64,000 nucleotides of DNA from Dipteris shenzhenensis (taxonomy: Eukaryota > Polypodiophyta > Polypodiopsida > Gleicheniales): assembly GCA_047967505.1 (NCBI GenBank), contig CM106541.1. One strand, given 5' to 3'. A program made the translations under genes and the position numbers. Shown here piece after piece: positions 22,201-32,907 of the stretch. Under the pieces are notes generated by a model. That model had not been told where the DNA came from. It saw only the letters and a list, made by a program, of their open reading frames with translations, and did not search any database. Numbering within the stretch: the stretch's first letter is position 1; each line of letters starts with the position of its first letter.

Positions 22201-22340
22201 GTCCCATGTGCAAACATTGCTGCACTCAATTCAGGCATGTCTGCATCCAACGTAAACATCCTGCCCTTCTTCTTTCCTTTTGCTATCAAGCGACCATTAT
22301 TTTTCATATCCTCAACAAAGCATCCATGAGGATTAAATCT
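19273..22340 (-). pseudogene. Ty1/copia Pol of element D (integrase, RT, RNase H), frameshifted
   Basis: Integrase (21063-22307) carries the zinc site (WHKRIGH, CEACQFGK) and a D,D,E core (HSDVW, RSDGGGEY, QQNGIAERKNRH). RT (19874-21130) has FLHGDL and YVDDLIITG. RNase H (19233-19880) has DADWAGS and STEAEYRGA. Three lesions break the frame: a 2-bp insertion near 22340, a 13-bp tandem duplication of GTGATACCTGCGT near 21106-21131, and a 1-bp deletion near 19893. Element C is open at all three places. The domain content is complete, so a single ancestral gag-pol frame is clear. Confidence 0.9.
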
Positions 22341-23611
22341 CTGACCTGCAAGCCCTGCTCAACCATCTGACCAACAGAAACCAGGTTCTTGGTGATGTTC
22401 GAGACATGAAATACATCAGACAAGTATTTCTTTTTTCCATCCTGCATAGACAAAGGAATTTTGCCAATCTGCACAATAGGATGTGCAGTATCATCACCAG
22501 TCTTCACAAATCCTGGTTTTTCCATTTTTCTTGCATCCTACATCCATTTAGCGTGACCTGTCATGTGGTTTGACGCACCCGAGTCAACATACCACACATC
22601 ATTGCTTTCTTCTGCACTTGTTACAGAATTCGTCATATGCTGCACCATAAACAAATGCTCATTTCTATCATCACCCTATCTACTAGAGGATGCATAATTG
22701 CCTTGCTGCAATTTTCCATTCATAATGTCATTCTGCTTTTTATAGCAGTCCTTAGCCATATGACCCATTTTGCCACAATAGTAGCATTCAATATTGTTGT
22801 TTGCATTTTGGCCTCTCTGCCATCCACCACGGCCTCTTTGGCTCCCCCTGCCTCTAGAATTCCCACGTCCTCCTGCATAGGACTGGTTTTCTTGCGTTTG
22901 CTGCATATTCTGATTTCTACCACGGCCTGCAGATCGGCCTCCTCTACCTCTGCCTCTACCTCTGCTAGCATTTGAGTAGAAGACAGTTTCTTTTGAAGTT
23001 CCTGCTGAAGAAGATGCACCCCCATTTCTCTGCTCTTCAGAAATTAGAAGATCAATCAACTCCTCAAAATCAAGAAAGTTTTCACGGACGGCAATGGATG
23101 TCCGGAACTGTGCATAATCCTTTCCTAGACCATTCAAGGTCACAGAAACCAAATCGTCATCATCCACTGGCGACCCAATGGAAGCAAGTGCATCTGCAAT
23201 TTTCTTCACTTTCATGTGGTAGTCATTTATGCTCAAATTTTCTCTCTGCACATTGTGCAACTCCTGTTTGAGTTGCATTTTCCTGGCTTGCGTATTTGTG
23301 CTATACATTTTTGCCAAAGTATCCCATGCCTCCTTTGGCGTATTTGCATCCTGAATATGCACAATCATGGAGTCCGAAATACTGATAGACAGCCAGTACA
23401 TAACTTTCCTGGCTCTCTCATGCCATCCTTTGAATGCCTGCATTTCCTGTTGACTAGGAACATTAGGAAGAACAGGTTCTTCTTCATTTCCTGTAATGAA
23501 TTCCCAATAGCCTTTTCCCATCAAGAAATTCGTCATTCTAAACTTCCATGCCTGGAAGTTATTCTTGTCAAGCTTTTCAGTGACAATCTGTGAAAGAGAA
23601 TCAGATGCCAT
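22341..23611 (-). pseudogene. Ty1/copia Gag and protease of element D
   Basis: The frame starts at the ATG at 23611. The Gag core runs to about residue 250. It is followed by RG-rich stretches and an intact CCHC zinc knuckle (CYYCGKMGHMAKDC). Stop TAG at 22676-22678 stands where copy A2 has CAG, and a second TAG precedes DARKM where two paralogs have CAG. Between them lies the aspartic protease motif DSGASNHMTGH. Gag would package the RNA and form the particle; the protease would process the polyprotein. Only these two stops and the downstream frameshift separate it from an open frame. Confidence 0.9.
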
Positions 23612-24106
23612 TACAGAACACTGCAAAATATTTTGTCACTGCAAAAAACACAGCTTTTTGCCTCACACGGGCAGATCTGCAAAACTGACGAAAGTGGTAT
23701 TTCACCACACAGTCACTTCCTAGTGACGATTTTGCATCAACAGGCAATAGGCATGAATCTGTAACTCCCAATATCTCTGCACACAGGCATACGATGCAAT
23801 TTCTGCGGCAGCTTTCCTCCAACTAGCCGCGCAGTGGTCGCACAGCCAAAAACAGGGCCTTTTTCTGAGTGCCTGCGAAGAACTTCCGCCTTCAAAATGG
23901 GCCCCAAAACGGCCTCAAATCAGCATATACTGCGCTCTCGCCACACCGCGAAGGGCGTCTCAATCTGAACCAGTGCACTCCTGCACTTCAGGCTGTGCTA
24001 CTTGTAGAGATTTGCTCCCAAACTCGAAATAGGAAAGCAACACTAGTCCTCTTACCAGGACACCACGAACTTGGCTTGCTTTCTTGAGCTCCTTACCACA
24101 AACAAG

Positions 24107-24118
24107 GCTCTGATACCA
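24107..24118 (-). other. Primer binding site of element D
   Basis: GCTCTGATACCA on the plus strand is TGGTATCAGAGC on the minus strand. It abuts the 5' LTR and is complementary to the 3' end of initiator tRNA-Met. Confidence 0.92.
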
Positions 24119-24470
24119 TGTGAAGATTGTGGGAGAGAGGGAAGGAGTCTCACTTGAGGCTTTCTCACAATCACAATGGGGGAATACACACAAAGGTGGA
24201 GGCTGAAAACAGTTTTCCTCTTCTTAGTTGTGAAAGCCAAAAGAACTCAAGTACAAAGAAATAGAAGAACCCTATATGTGGGTCTCAAACCAAACTCAAC
24301 TAACTAAGGTGGCATACTAACTGAGCCACAAACTAGAGTAGATAAGGATAGCTGTCATCCAGCTATTATTCATGGGCGGTGTACCAACCGCATCTCCAGC
24401 TAACAGGTCGGTGACATAAATGCACAATAGTCACCCTGGCATATCGCGAGTGGAGCTCGATATCTCAACA
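24119..24470 (-). repeat. 5' LTR of element D
   Basis: 352 bp from TGTGAAGATTG to ATCTCAACA, paired with 18921-19272. It drives minus-strand transcription if active. The ACCCTATATGTGGG segment is a possible core promoter region. Confidence 0.95.
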
Positions 24471-24475
24471 TCAGG

Positions 24476-25739
24476 TACCTCTACTTTTGTAGACAAGTTA
24501 ATTTTTGTGTGTTTTTGCATTTTTTACATAGGGGTTACTTAGAAAAGCTTAACCACCCTTCAAAAGAGCTGTGGCCACTAGCCACATAGCTCAAAATGAC
24601 AACCCTAGATCTATTCTAAGTGATGCACCTCTGATGTTGACTATTGTTGCTCTGCATTGGAGAGGATTGTGTAGCCAATGGAGAGCCATGAGTGGAGAAG
24701 ACGGCTGGCCATAAATGGCTACTTTATGAGAGTCCAAAGATGGCAAATCTAAGGCTAGTTTGAATGGGTAGCACCCACCCATAGGGAGATGTGGGGCTGA
24801 AGGAGATGAAGTAAAAAGATGCCAAATAATGAAGGGAAGCCAACCCTTACAGGCTATCTAAAAATTGGCAAGTTTCATACATATAAGTAACATCAAGCGT
24901 GTATCAACCAAACAATTGGCAAGTCTTCCTCGAGCTGACTAATGGTTAGTTGGAGCTGATTTTGGGGCCTTTAAGGGTTTGGAAAGATAGGTTCTCAACC
25001 AATGGGATGAGGTCCAATGTTACATAGAAAGAAGTAGAAAAAATAGGAAAGATTTGTGAATATTATAATTAATATTATATGCATCAACAATTGTTGAGTA
25101 CAAATAAAATGGTCTTGTCAAGGTGACTCGATGGAGGGGGGGGACCTACTAGGCCACTAGTTCCTAGCTAGAAGCCACCATATCAAAGTAGATGAACTGG
25201 AAGCTGACATGGGAGGAGAAGAGGCTAATATTGCGAATAGAGAGGACGGAGATGAAGGTGGCTCAGCCCGGGAGATGGGGGAAAAGGTGGAGGCAGAGGT
25301 CACTAATGTCCTGTTTCCCACCCTCACAATTGTCAAGTCTGGAAGAAGGCAGCACACTGAATATATGTGCAGGTAGAATGCAGCAAGGCCACTTTATGCC
25401 CGACAGCAGTCCACAATCGTGCTGGGTAGGAGAAGCCATGGGCAAGATCAGGAGCAGCAATAGCACATGGGGGGCAAAAACTATTGCAGCTGCAGGTCCA
25501 CGAGGTGCACGACAAGGGGGAGAAGAAGGAGATGAGGAACGATGGTGGGAGGGGAGAAAAGGAAACAATGGCTCCGGGGGGGCGAGGGTGCAACGGTGCA
25601 CAGGATCTCGCAGGGGAGAGAGAGAGGGGGAGGTAGCTTGACAACAAGGGGAGGAGGGAGGAGTTCTCAGTGCTGCAGGTAGGAGGCCCAAAAAAATGTA
25701 CGAGCTCTACAAGAATCAAGATAGTCAGTATCATCATCC
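24476..25739. other. Intergenic stretch without recognised genes
   Basis: AT-rich to about 25130, then a G-run (25135-25142) and a GA-rich tract to about 25690. The long frames in 25192-25737 on both strands come from the base bias and have no domain. Confidence 0.4.
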
Positions 25740-26209
25740 AATCTTAGGATTCTCATTGTGTCTCTGTACCTTGGGGGCAAACTCTTCAACAATATGACTT
25801 TCCTATTATCTTCATCTGCCTTCGACCCCAATTCTTCAAGTTGCTTCAGTAGGAACCGCATTTGATTAAGAAATGTTCCAAGGTTCTCAGTTTCATTCAT
25901 TTGCAGGGTGTACAATTCCTCTTTTAGTGACACCTTTGAGTGCTTCATTTTGACTTCGAAGACAACCTCCAGCATTGACCAATTCTCTGCTACAGTCAGG
26001 GTCATGTCAAGATGATGAAAACACTTTCTCCCAATGCAATTCCAAGCAAAAATCAAGTTTTGATGAAGAATGATATGTATCATACTTGCAATGTCTATGT
26101 CAGAAAATTTCTGATGATCTAAAGGAATCTGAGTTCTGTCAGCCGAGTGCAACTCCCCATACATGTAAAAAATCTTCGAGTTTGCAGCAGCTAGATCACT
26201 TATATCCAA
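25740..26209 (-). pseudogene. Copia-type gag fragment (UBN2-like)
   Basis: The minus strand encodes a stretch with the copia gag signature: LKEELYTLQMNETENLGTFL followed by LEELGSKADEDNRKVILLKSLPPRY. It belongs to a different lineage from copies A, C and D. There is no zinc knuckle, pol or LTR beside it. The start codon is not preserved. It is an isolated fragment. Confidence 0.65.
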
Positions 26210-26808
26210 AGTAGAGCAATGACCTATTTATGTTAGAGATACAAATTGCTTTCACATTTCCATAACAGAAAGTGTTCTTGTGGGAGCAATGTAATGGTAG
26301 CATTTAGTCCTCTTATTTGAAATATAAGGTGAGGCAGACTTAGACCAGGAGGTTGAAATGCTCAAAGTGAGTTGGGATCGGTTTGGGTAGAAATTTAGTC
26401 TTGATTTTCTTCATATCAGCAAATCTCAAAAGATTTTAATCCTTGCAAAGTATAGTGTGTTGGAAATATGATCTTGGAAGGTGCTTTTTCCTGGTGGTGA
26501 TGATTATCTGTGTGGCCCCTTGCATGTAAACCAAGTAGGAGTTATGTGGTGGACTGATTGACTCTCTACAGCAAGGTTACCTTGGCAGCGAAATTCTAGA
26601 TGATAGTAGTGAATTTGAGCATGGGATGATAGTGATTAGTTTCGTCAATTATGCCTCTGGACACACAGTAGAGGATAAGTGAGTCAATCGCCGAGGATGA
26701 GAGTCTACAGTCATGGATATACCGCACGTATTCTGTAGCCCTTTTATGGTGATGCTTAGTTATATTAGTTTCATAGCTGAGGTTCTTCACAATTGATGGT
26801 GCAGAGAG
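26210..26808. other. Intergenic stretch without recognised features
   Basis: No gene or repeat is identified. A TAGTAGTG at about 26600 resembles a CACTA end in the wrong orientation for E1 and is not supported. Confidence 0.35.
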
Positions 26809-27198
26809 TTAGAGTTTTCGAATAGAGCAAGGACGAGGGGATGGCTGGGCAGTACCTCCACCCATCGGTGTAGGGGAAGGAATTGCAGAGGTCCTCTGAG
26901 AGAGCAGAGAGAAGAATCTCGCTGCCTCCTCATCGCTCATCTGCACTACAAACTCGTCGGGAGTCCCGACAAAGCCATGCGCAGCTAGCAAAGGAGTCCC
27001 CTGAGGGGTAGTCGCAGTGCTACGTGGAAGAGGGGTCGGACCAGGGGTAGTCACGGTGCTAGGACCGAGAGGAGTCAGACCAAGGGTAGTCCTCGGGGTA
27101 GTCGCCTGAGAGGAATCAAAGTCCTCTGGAGCATATAGATCGTGAGCTCTCCTCCTGCGAGGCTGTCCGTACTCGTCGGATGAGCGACGTGATCCCAT
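26809..27198 (-). pseudogene. TnpA-like N-terminal exon of CACTA element E1, possible
   Basis: The frame starts at the ATG at 27198 (MGSRRSSDEYG). It has a Pro/Thr-rich low-complexity part (repeats like TPxPLPxSTATTP) and an acidic segment (DEFVVQMSDEEAARFFSLL). It is divergent to TNP2 of E1, as is the better-preserved TnpA-like gene of E2. The conserved transposase-24-like region is not found to the left, so the gene is truncated. Identity rests mostly on position and composition. Confidence 0.35.
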
Positions 27199-27239
27199 GT
27201 CTAACATAGACACAAACACGAAAACAGAAAACAAAAAAC

Positions 27240-27500
27240 AAACATGAGCATTCTCATAGGCATAGGCATAGGCAAGAAGAAAGAAGAGGGAAAGGAAAGA
27301 AGAGGGAAAGGAAAGAGGGAAAGAAGAGGGAAAGATAAGAGGGAAAGAAGATGTAAAGGAAAGAAAAGAATGAGAATGAGGAAATAGAGAATGAGAGAAG
27401 GGGGAAATAGAGAAGGGGAAAGAGATAAGGGAAAATAGAGAAGGAGAGAAGGGGGAAATAGAGTGGGAAATAGAGAATGAGCTTATGCAGAAATAGAGAA
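27240..27500. repeat. Purine-rich flank of the palindrome array
   Basis: Words such as GGGAAAGGAAAGA and GGGGAAATAGAGAAGGGG recur. Similar sequence in the same orientation is at 31630-31800, bracketing the array. Confidence 0.6.
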
Positions 27501-30500
27501 TGAGCTTATGCTTCTCTCATTCTCTATTTCCGCATAAGCTCATGCATAAGCATGAGCTTATGCAGAAACTTAAGCATAAGCTCATGCACATGCATGAGCA
27601 TAAGCATGAGCTTATGCTTAAGCATAGGCATCCGAAATAGAGAAGGAGCTTATGCATAAAATAGAGAATGAGTTTCTGCATACTTATGCTCATGCGAAAA
27701 AAGAGAAGGAGCTTATGCAGAAAAAGAGAAGGAGAGAAGCTTATGCGGAAACTCATTCTCTATTTCCGCATAAGCTCCTTCTCTTTTTCCGCATGAGCTT
27801 ATGCTTATGCTCATGGGTGAGCATGAGCTTATGCTCATGTTTCCGCATATGCTCACGCAAAAGAGAAAGAGAAAGATCTTATGCAGAAAAAGAGAAGGAG
27901 CTTATGCGGAAAAAGAGAATGAGAGAAGCATAAGCTTCTCTCATTCTGTATTTCCACATAAGCTTATGCAGAAACTTACGCATAAGCTCATGCTCATGCA
28001 TGAGCATAAGCATGAGCTTATGCTTATGCTTATGCTTATGCTCATGCATGAGCATAAGCATGAGCTTATGCTTATGCTCATGCGGAAAAAGAGAAGGAGC
28101 TTATGCTCATGCGGAAAAAGAGAAGGAGCTTATGCGGAAAAAGAGAATGAGAGAAGCATAAGCTTCTCTCATTCTCTATTTCCGCATAAGCTCATGCGGA
28201 AACTTAAGCATAAGCTCATGCTCATGCATGAGCATAAGCATGAGCTTATGCTTATGCTTAAGCATAAGCTCATGCTTATGCTCATGCAGAAAAAGAGAAG
28301 GAGCTTATGCTCATGCGGAAAAAGAGAAAGAGCTTATGCAGAAAAAGAGAATGAGAGAAGCATAAGCTTCTCTCATTCTCTATTTCCGCATAAGCTTATG
28401 CGGAAACTTGCGCATAAGCTCATGCTCATGCATGAGCATAAGCATGAGCTCATGCTTATGCTTATGCTTAAGCATAAGCATAAGCATAAGCTCATGCTTA
28501 TGCTCATGCGGAAATAGAGAAGGAGCTTATGCTCATGCGGAAAAAGAGAAAGAGCTTATGCGGAAACTTGCGCATAAGCTCATGCTCATGCATGAGCATA
28601 AGCATGAGCTTATGCTTATGCTTATGCTTAAGCATGAGCATAAGCATAAGCTCATGCTCATGCATGAGCGGAGAAAGAGAAGGAGCTTATGCTCATGCGG
28701 AAATAGAGAAGGAGCTCATGCGGAAAAAGAGAAAGAGCTTATGCGGAAAAAGAGAATGAGAGAAGCATAAGCTTCTCTCATTCTCTATTTCCGCATAAGC
28801 TTATGCGGAAACTTGCGCATAAGCTCATGCTCATGCATGAGCATAAGCATAAGCTCATGCTTATGCTCATGCGGAAAAAGAGAAGGAGCTTATGCTCATG
28901 CGGAAATAGAGAAGGATCTTATGCGGAAAAAGAGAAGGAGCTTATGCGGAAAAAGAGAATGAGAGAAGCATAAGCTTCTCTCATTCTCTATTTCCACATA
29001 AGCTTATGCGGAAACTTACGCATAAGCTCATGCTCATGCATGAGCATAAGCATGAGCTTATGCTCATGCGGAAATAGAGAAGGAGCTTATGCTCATGCGG
29101 AAAAAGAGAAAGAGCTTATGCAGAAAAAGAGAATGAGAGAAGCATAAGCTTCTCTCTTTCTCTATTTCCGCGTAAGCTTACGCAGAAACTTGCACATAAG
29201 CTCATGCTCATGCATAAGCATAAGCATGAGCTTATGCTTATGCTTATGCTTAAGCATAAGCATAAGCTTATCCTTATGCTCATGTGGAAAAAGAGAAGGA
29301 GCTTATGCTCATGCGGAAATAGAGAAGGAGCTTATGCGGAAAAAGAGAAGGAGCTTATGCGGAAACTTACGCATAAGCTCATGCTCATGCATGAGCATAA
29401 GCTCATGCCTATGCTCATGCGGAAATAGAGAAGGAGCTTATGCTCATGCGGAAAAAGAGAAGGAGCTTATGCGGCAAAAGAGAATGAGAGAAGCATAAGA
29501 TTCTCTCATTCTCTATTTCCGCATAAGCTTATGCGGAAACTTACGCATAAGCTCATGCTCATGCATGAGCATAAGCTCATGCTTATGCTCATGCGGAAAT
29601 AGAGAAGGAGCTTATGCTCATGCGGAAAAAGAGAAAGAGCTTATGCGGAAACTTGCGCATAAGCTCATGCTCATGCATGAGCATAAGCATGAGCTTATGC
29701 TTATGCTTATGCTTAAGCATAAGCATAAGCATAAGCATAAACTCATGCTTATGCTCATGCGGAAAAAGAGAAGGAGCTTATGCTCATGCAGAAATAGAGA
29801 AGGAGCTTATGCAGAAAAAGAGAATGAGAGAAGCATAAGCTTCTCTCATTCTCTATTTCCGCATAAGCTTATGCGAAAACTTACGCATAAGCTTATGCGG
29901 AAACTCATGCTCATGCATGAGCATAAGCATGAGCTGATGCTTATGCTTATGCTTAATCATAAGCATAAGCATAAGCTCATGCCTATGCTCATGTGGAAAT
30001 CGAGAAGGAGCTTATGCTCATGCGGAAAAAGAGAAGGAGCTTATGCGGAAATAGAGAATGAGAGAAGCATAAGCTTCTCTCATTCTCTATTTCCACACAA
30101 GCTTATGCGGAAACTTACGCATAAGCTCATGCTCATGCGGAAATAGAGAAGGAGCTTATGCTCATGCGGAAAAAGAGAAAGAGCTTATGCGGAAAAAGAG
30201 AATGAGAGAAGGATAAGCTTCTCTCATTCTCTATTTCTGCATAAGCTTATGCGGAAACTTGCGCATAAGCTCATGCTCATGCATGAGCATAAGCATAAGC
30301 TCATGCCTATGCTCATGCGGAAAAAGAGAAGGAGCTTATGCTCATGCGAAAATAGAGAAGGAGCTTATGCGGAAAAAGAGAATGAGAGAAGCATAAGCTT
30401 CTCTCATTCTCTATTTCCGCATAAGCTTATGCAGAAACTTACGCATAAGCTCATGCTCATGCATGAGCATAAGCTCATGCCTATGCTCATGCGGAAATAG

Positions 30501-31630
30501 AGAAGGAGCTTATGCTCATGCGGAAAAAGAAAAGGAGCTTATGCGGAAAAAGAGAATGAGAGAAGCATAAGCTTCTCTCATTCTCTATTTCCCCATAAGC
30601 TTATGCGGAAACTTACGCATAAGCTCATGCTCATGCATGAGCATAAGCATGAGCTTATGCTTATGCTTATGCTTAAGCATAAGCATAAGGATAAGCTCAT
30701 GCTTATGCTCATGCGGAAATAGAGAAGGAGCTTATGCTCATGCGGAAAAAGAGAAAGAGCTTATGCGGAAAAAGAGAATGAGAGAAGCGTAAGCTTCTCT
30801 CATTCTCTATTTCCGCATAAGCTTATGTGGAAACTTAAGCATAAGCTCATGCTCATGCATGAGCATAAGCATGAGCTTATGCTTATGCTTAAAAAGAGAA
30901 AGAGCTTATGCTTATGCGGAAAAAGAGAAGGAGCTTATGTGGAAAAAGAGAATGAGAGAAGCATAAGCTTCTCTCATTCTCTATTTCCGCATAAGCTTAT
31001 GCGGAAACTTACGCATAAGCTCATGCTCATGCATGAGCATAAGCATGAGCTTATGCTTAAGCATAAGCATAAGCATAAGCTCATGCTTATGCTCATGCGG
31101 AAATAGAGAAGGAGCTTATGCTCATGCGGAAAAAGAGAAGCAGCTTATGCTCATGCGGAAAAAGAGAAGGAGCTTATGCTCATGCGGAAAAAGAGAAGGA
31201 GCTTATGCGGAAAAAGAGAATGAGAGAAGCATAATCTTCTCTCATTCTCTATTTCCGCATAAGCTTATGCGGAAACTTACGCATAAGCTCATGCTCATGC
31301 ATGAGCATAAGCATGAGCTTATGCTTAAGCATAAGCATAAGCATAAGCTCATGCTTATGCTCATGCGGAAATAGAGAAGGAGCTTATGCGGAAAAAGAGA
31401 AGGAGCTTATGCGGAAAAAGAGAATGAGAGAAGCATAAGCTTCTCTCATTCTCTATTTCCGCATAAGCTTATGCGGAAACTTATGCATAAGCTCATGCTC
31501 ATGCATGAGCATAAGCATGAGTTTATGCTCATGCTTATGCTTAAGCATAAGCATAAGCATAAGCTGATGCTTATGCTCATGCGGAAATAGAGAAGGAGCT
31601 TATGCTCATGCGGAAAAAGAGCTTATGCGA
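27501..31630. repeat. 4-kb array of nested perfect palindromes
   Basis: The array consists of a few words and their complements (CATAAG/CTTATG, CATGAG/CTCATG, GAATGAGAGAAG/CTTCTCTCATTC). At least four palindromes recur: a hairpin with 16-bp arms AGAGAATGAGAGAAGC around ATAA; a 24-bp palindrome with half-site TTTCCGCATAAG (example 28383-28406); TGCTCATGCATGAGCA; and a 32-bp palindrome with half-site GCTTATGCTTATGCTT. The hairpin appears about 17 times at irregular spacing. Spacers read CGGAAAAAGAGAAGGAG. Long frames on both strands (Met-Leu-Met, His-Glu-His-Lys) follow from this vocabulary and are not credible proteins. It lies between the divergent TnpA-like and TNP2 parts of E1. Confidence 0.85.
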
Positions 31631-31819
31631 ATGAGAGAAGGGGGAAATAGAGAAGGGGGAATGAGAGAAGCATAAGCATAAGAGAATAAGAGGGAAAGGA
31701 AATAGAGAATAAGAGGGAAAGGAAAGAGAGAAGGGAAATGAGAGAGGGGGAAAGAGAGAAGGGGGAAAGAGAGAATAAGAGAAGAGGGAAAAAAGAGAAG
31801 GGGGTTCCTACGCCCATCA

Positions 31820-31850
31820 CTGCAGCTAGCGCTTAAGGCGCTAGCTGCAG
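31820..31850. repeat. Short perfect inverted repeat
   Basis: Arms CTGCAGCTAGCGC and GCGCTAGCTGCAG (13 bp) flank a 5-base loop TTAAG. It sits just outside the palindrome array. Confidence 0.7.
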
Positions 31851-31907
31851 GCCAATGCAAATAACAAAAATATTAAATGGAAAGAAGAGGAAGCACTTAC
31901 CTGTAAA

Positions 31908-31998
31908 AGTATGTCCCGCTCGGTGTAGTGGACTGGCCCCACAAAAGAGAGAGTATGTCCTGCTCGGTGTAGTGGACTGGCCCTACAAAAGAGAGAAA
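31908..31998. repeat. Short tandem duplication
   Basis: The block AGTATGTCC(C/T)GCTCGGTGTAGTG ... CACAAAAGAGAG occurs twice in a row with two differences. Confidence 0.7.
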
Positions 31999-32530
31999 AC
32001 AACCCATTTTTTCAAATAAGATGTTAGTGGAAAGAGGAGATCACAAAAGCAACTTCTTGAAAGGAGACAAGGAAAGAGAAGATTGAGGAGACAAGGAAAG
32101 GAGGAGATTGAGGAGACAAGGAGAAAGAGAAGGAAGAGAAATACAGGAAGAAGAGGTGAGTTTTCTTTCTTTCTTTCTTGAAATTTCGTTTTTTGTTTCA
32201 ATCCTTTCAAATCAAGCATGAAAACTAGTTTACAACTTTAGCAATACAAGTAGAAACACTCACAAAACCAAAGCTAATAAACAAACAACCTACATTGTTG
32301 AAACAAACTCACCTCTTGAAGAACTTTCTTTCTGGAAACCAAAGAGGGAAAAAGGAGAGAGAGGGAGTACAAGAGGTAGGAGAAGGGTGAGGAGTGGGAA
32401 ATAGAGTGGGAGGTTGCTTGGAATAGATGGGAGGCCGTCGAAAATAGGTGGGAGGAGATTTTGGGTTGCTTACTTGAGAGATTAGGAATGGCTTGAGCAA
32501 AACGCCGCGCGTTTCGGCGTTTCAGGTTTT
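31999..32530. other. Purine-rich region upstream of TNP2 of E1
   Basis: AG-rich sequence with no gene. The short minus-strand frames reflect the base bias. Confidence 0.35.
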
Positions 32531-32537
32531 AACCCAC

Positions 32538-32671
32538 AGCGTCGCTATATAGCGACGCTATTTCGTCGCTATATAGCGACGTTTTTAAGTGAAAGCGTCG
32601 CTATATAGTGACGTTTTAAATTAAAAACGTCGCTATATAGCGACGGAACAGAGCGTCGCTATATAGCGACG
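32538..32671. promoter_or_regulatory. Cluster of 18-bp palindromes upstream of TNP2 (E1)
   Basis: CGTCGCTATATAGCGACG occurs at 32540-32557, 32564-32581, 32628-32645 and 32654-32671, with a one-mismatch copy at 32596-32613 and a half copy at 32791-32803. Related copies lie in the right subterminal region (37147-37188). In En/Spm elements the TNPA protein binds short repeated motifs in the subterminal DNA and promoter. I infer that these are the E1 equivalents. Confidence 0.65.
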
Positions 32672-32907
32672 CTTACTGTTTATTTTTTTGTATGGCCTCT
32701 TGTGAAGCTCAAACATGCTATGCTTATAATTGTCAATATCTCCTCTTACTATATAGCCTTACTATATAGGATTTTTTGTTTCAATCCTTACTATATAGCG
32801 ACGTCATTCTTTTTATATGGCCTCAAGAGAAGCTCAAATTAAACATGCTATGCTCATAATTGTCAATATCTCCTCTTCATGCTTATGTTGTGGTTTTATA
32901 AGTGTAG

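Larger units (their letters stand above)
18916..24475 (-). mobile_element. Complete Ty1/copia retrotransposon (element D) with 5-bp target site duplication
   Basis: Two 352-bp LTRs (18921-19272 and 24119-24470) are flanked by TCAGG on both outer sides (18916-18920 and 24471-24475). The minus-strand order is 5' LTR, PBS, leader, gag, protease, integrase, RT, RNase H, PPT, 3' LTR, total 5550 bp. By eye the LTRs differ at about eight positions, so insertion is fairly recent. The coding part is interrupted by two nonsense codons and three frameshifts, so this copy cannot move on its own. Confidence 0.95.

Noticed and set aside
25192-25737. Overlapping 134-149-codon frames on both strands
   Set aside because: AG/TC-rich composition, no domain, overlapping in several frames.
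26590-26620. TAGTAGTG as the left end of CACTA element E1
   Set aside because: Orientation is that of a right end, and the expected CACTACTACACACG inward sequence is absent.
27652-31374. Long plus-strand frames rich in Met-Leu-Met and His-Glu-His-Lys in the palindrome array
   Set aside because: They arise from reading CTTATG/CTCATG words. Similar frames open on the other strand, starts vary, and no domain is present.
27501-31630. CRISPR array
   Set aside because: Spacing is irregular, spacers are themselves repeats, and the context is plant transposon DNA.
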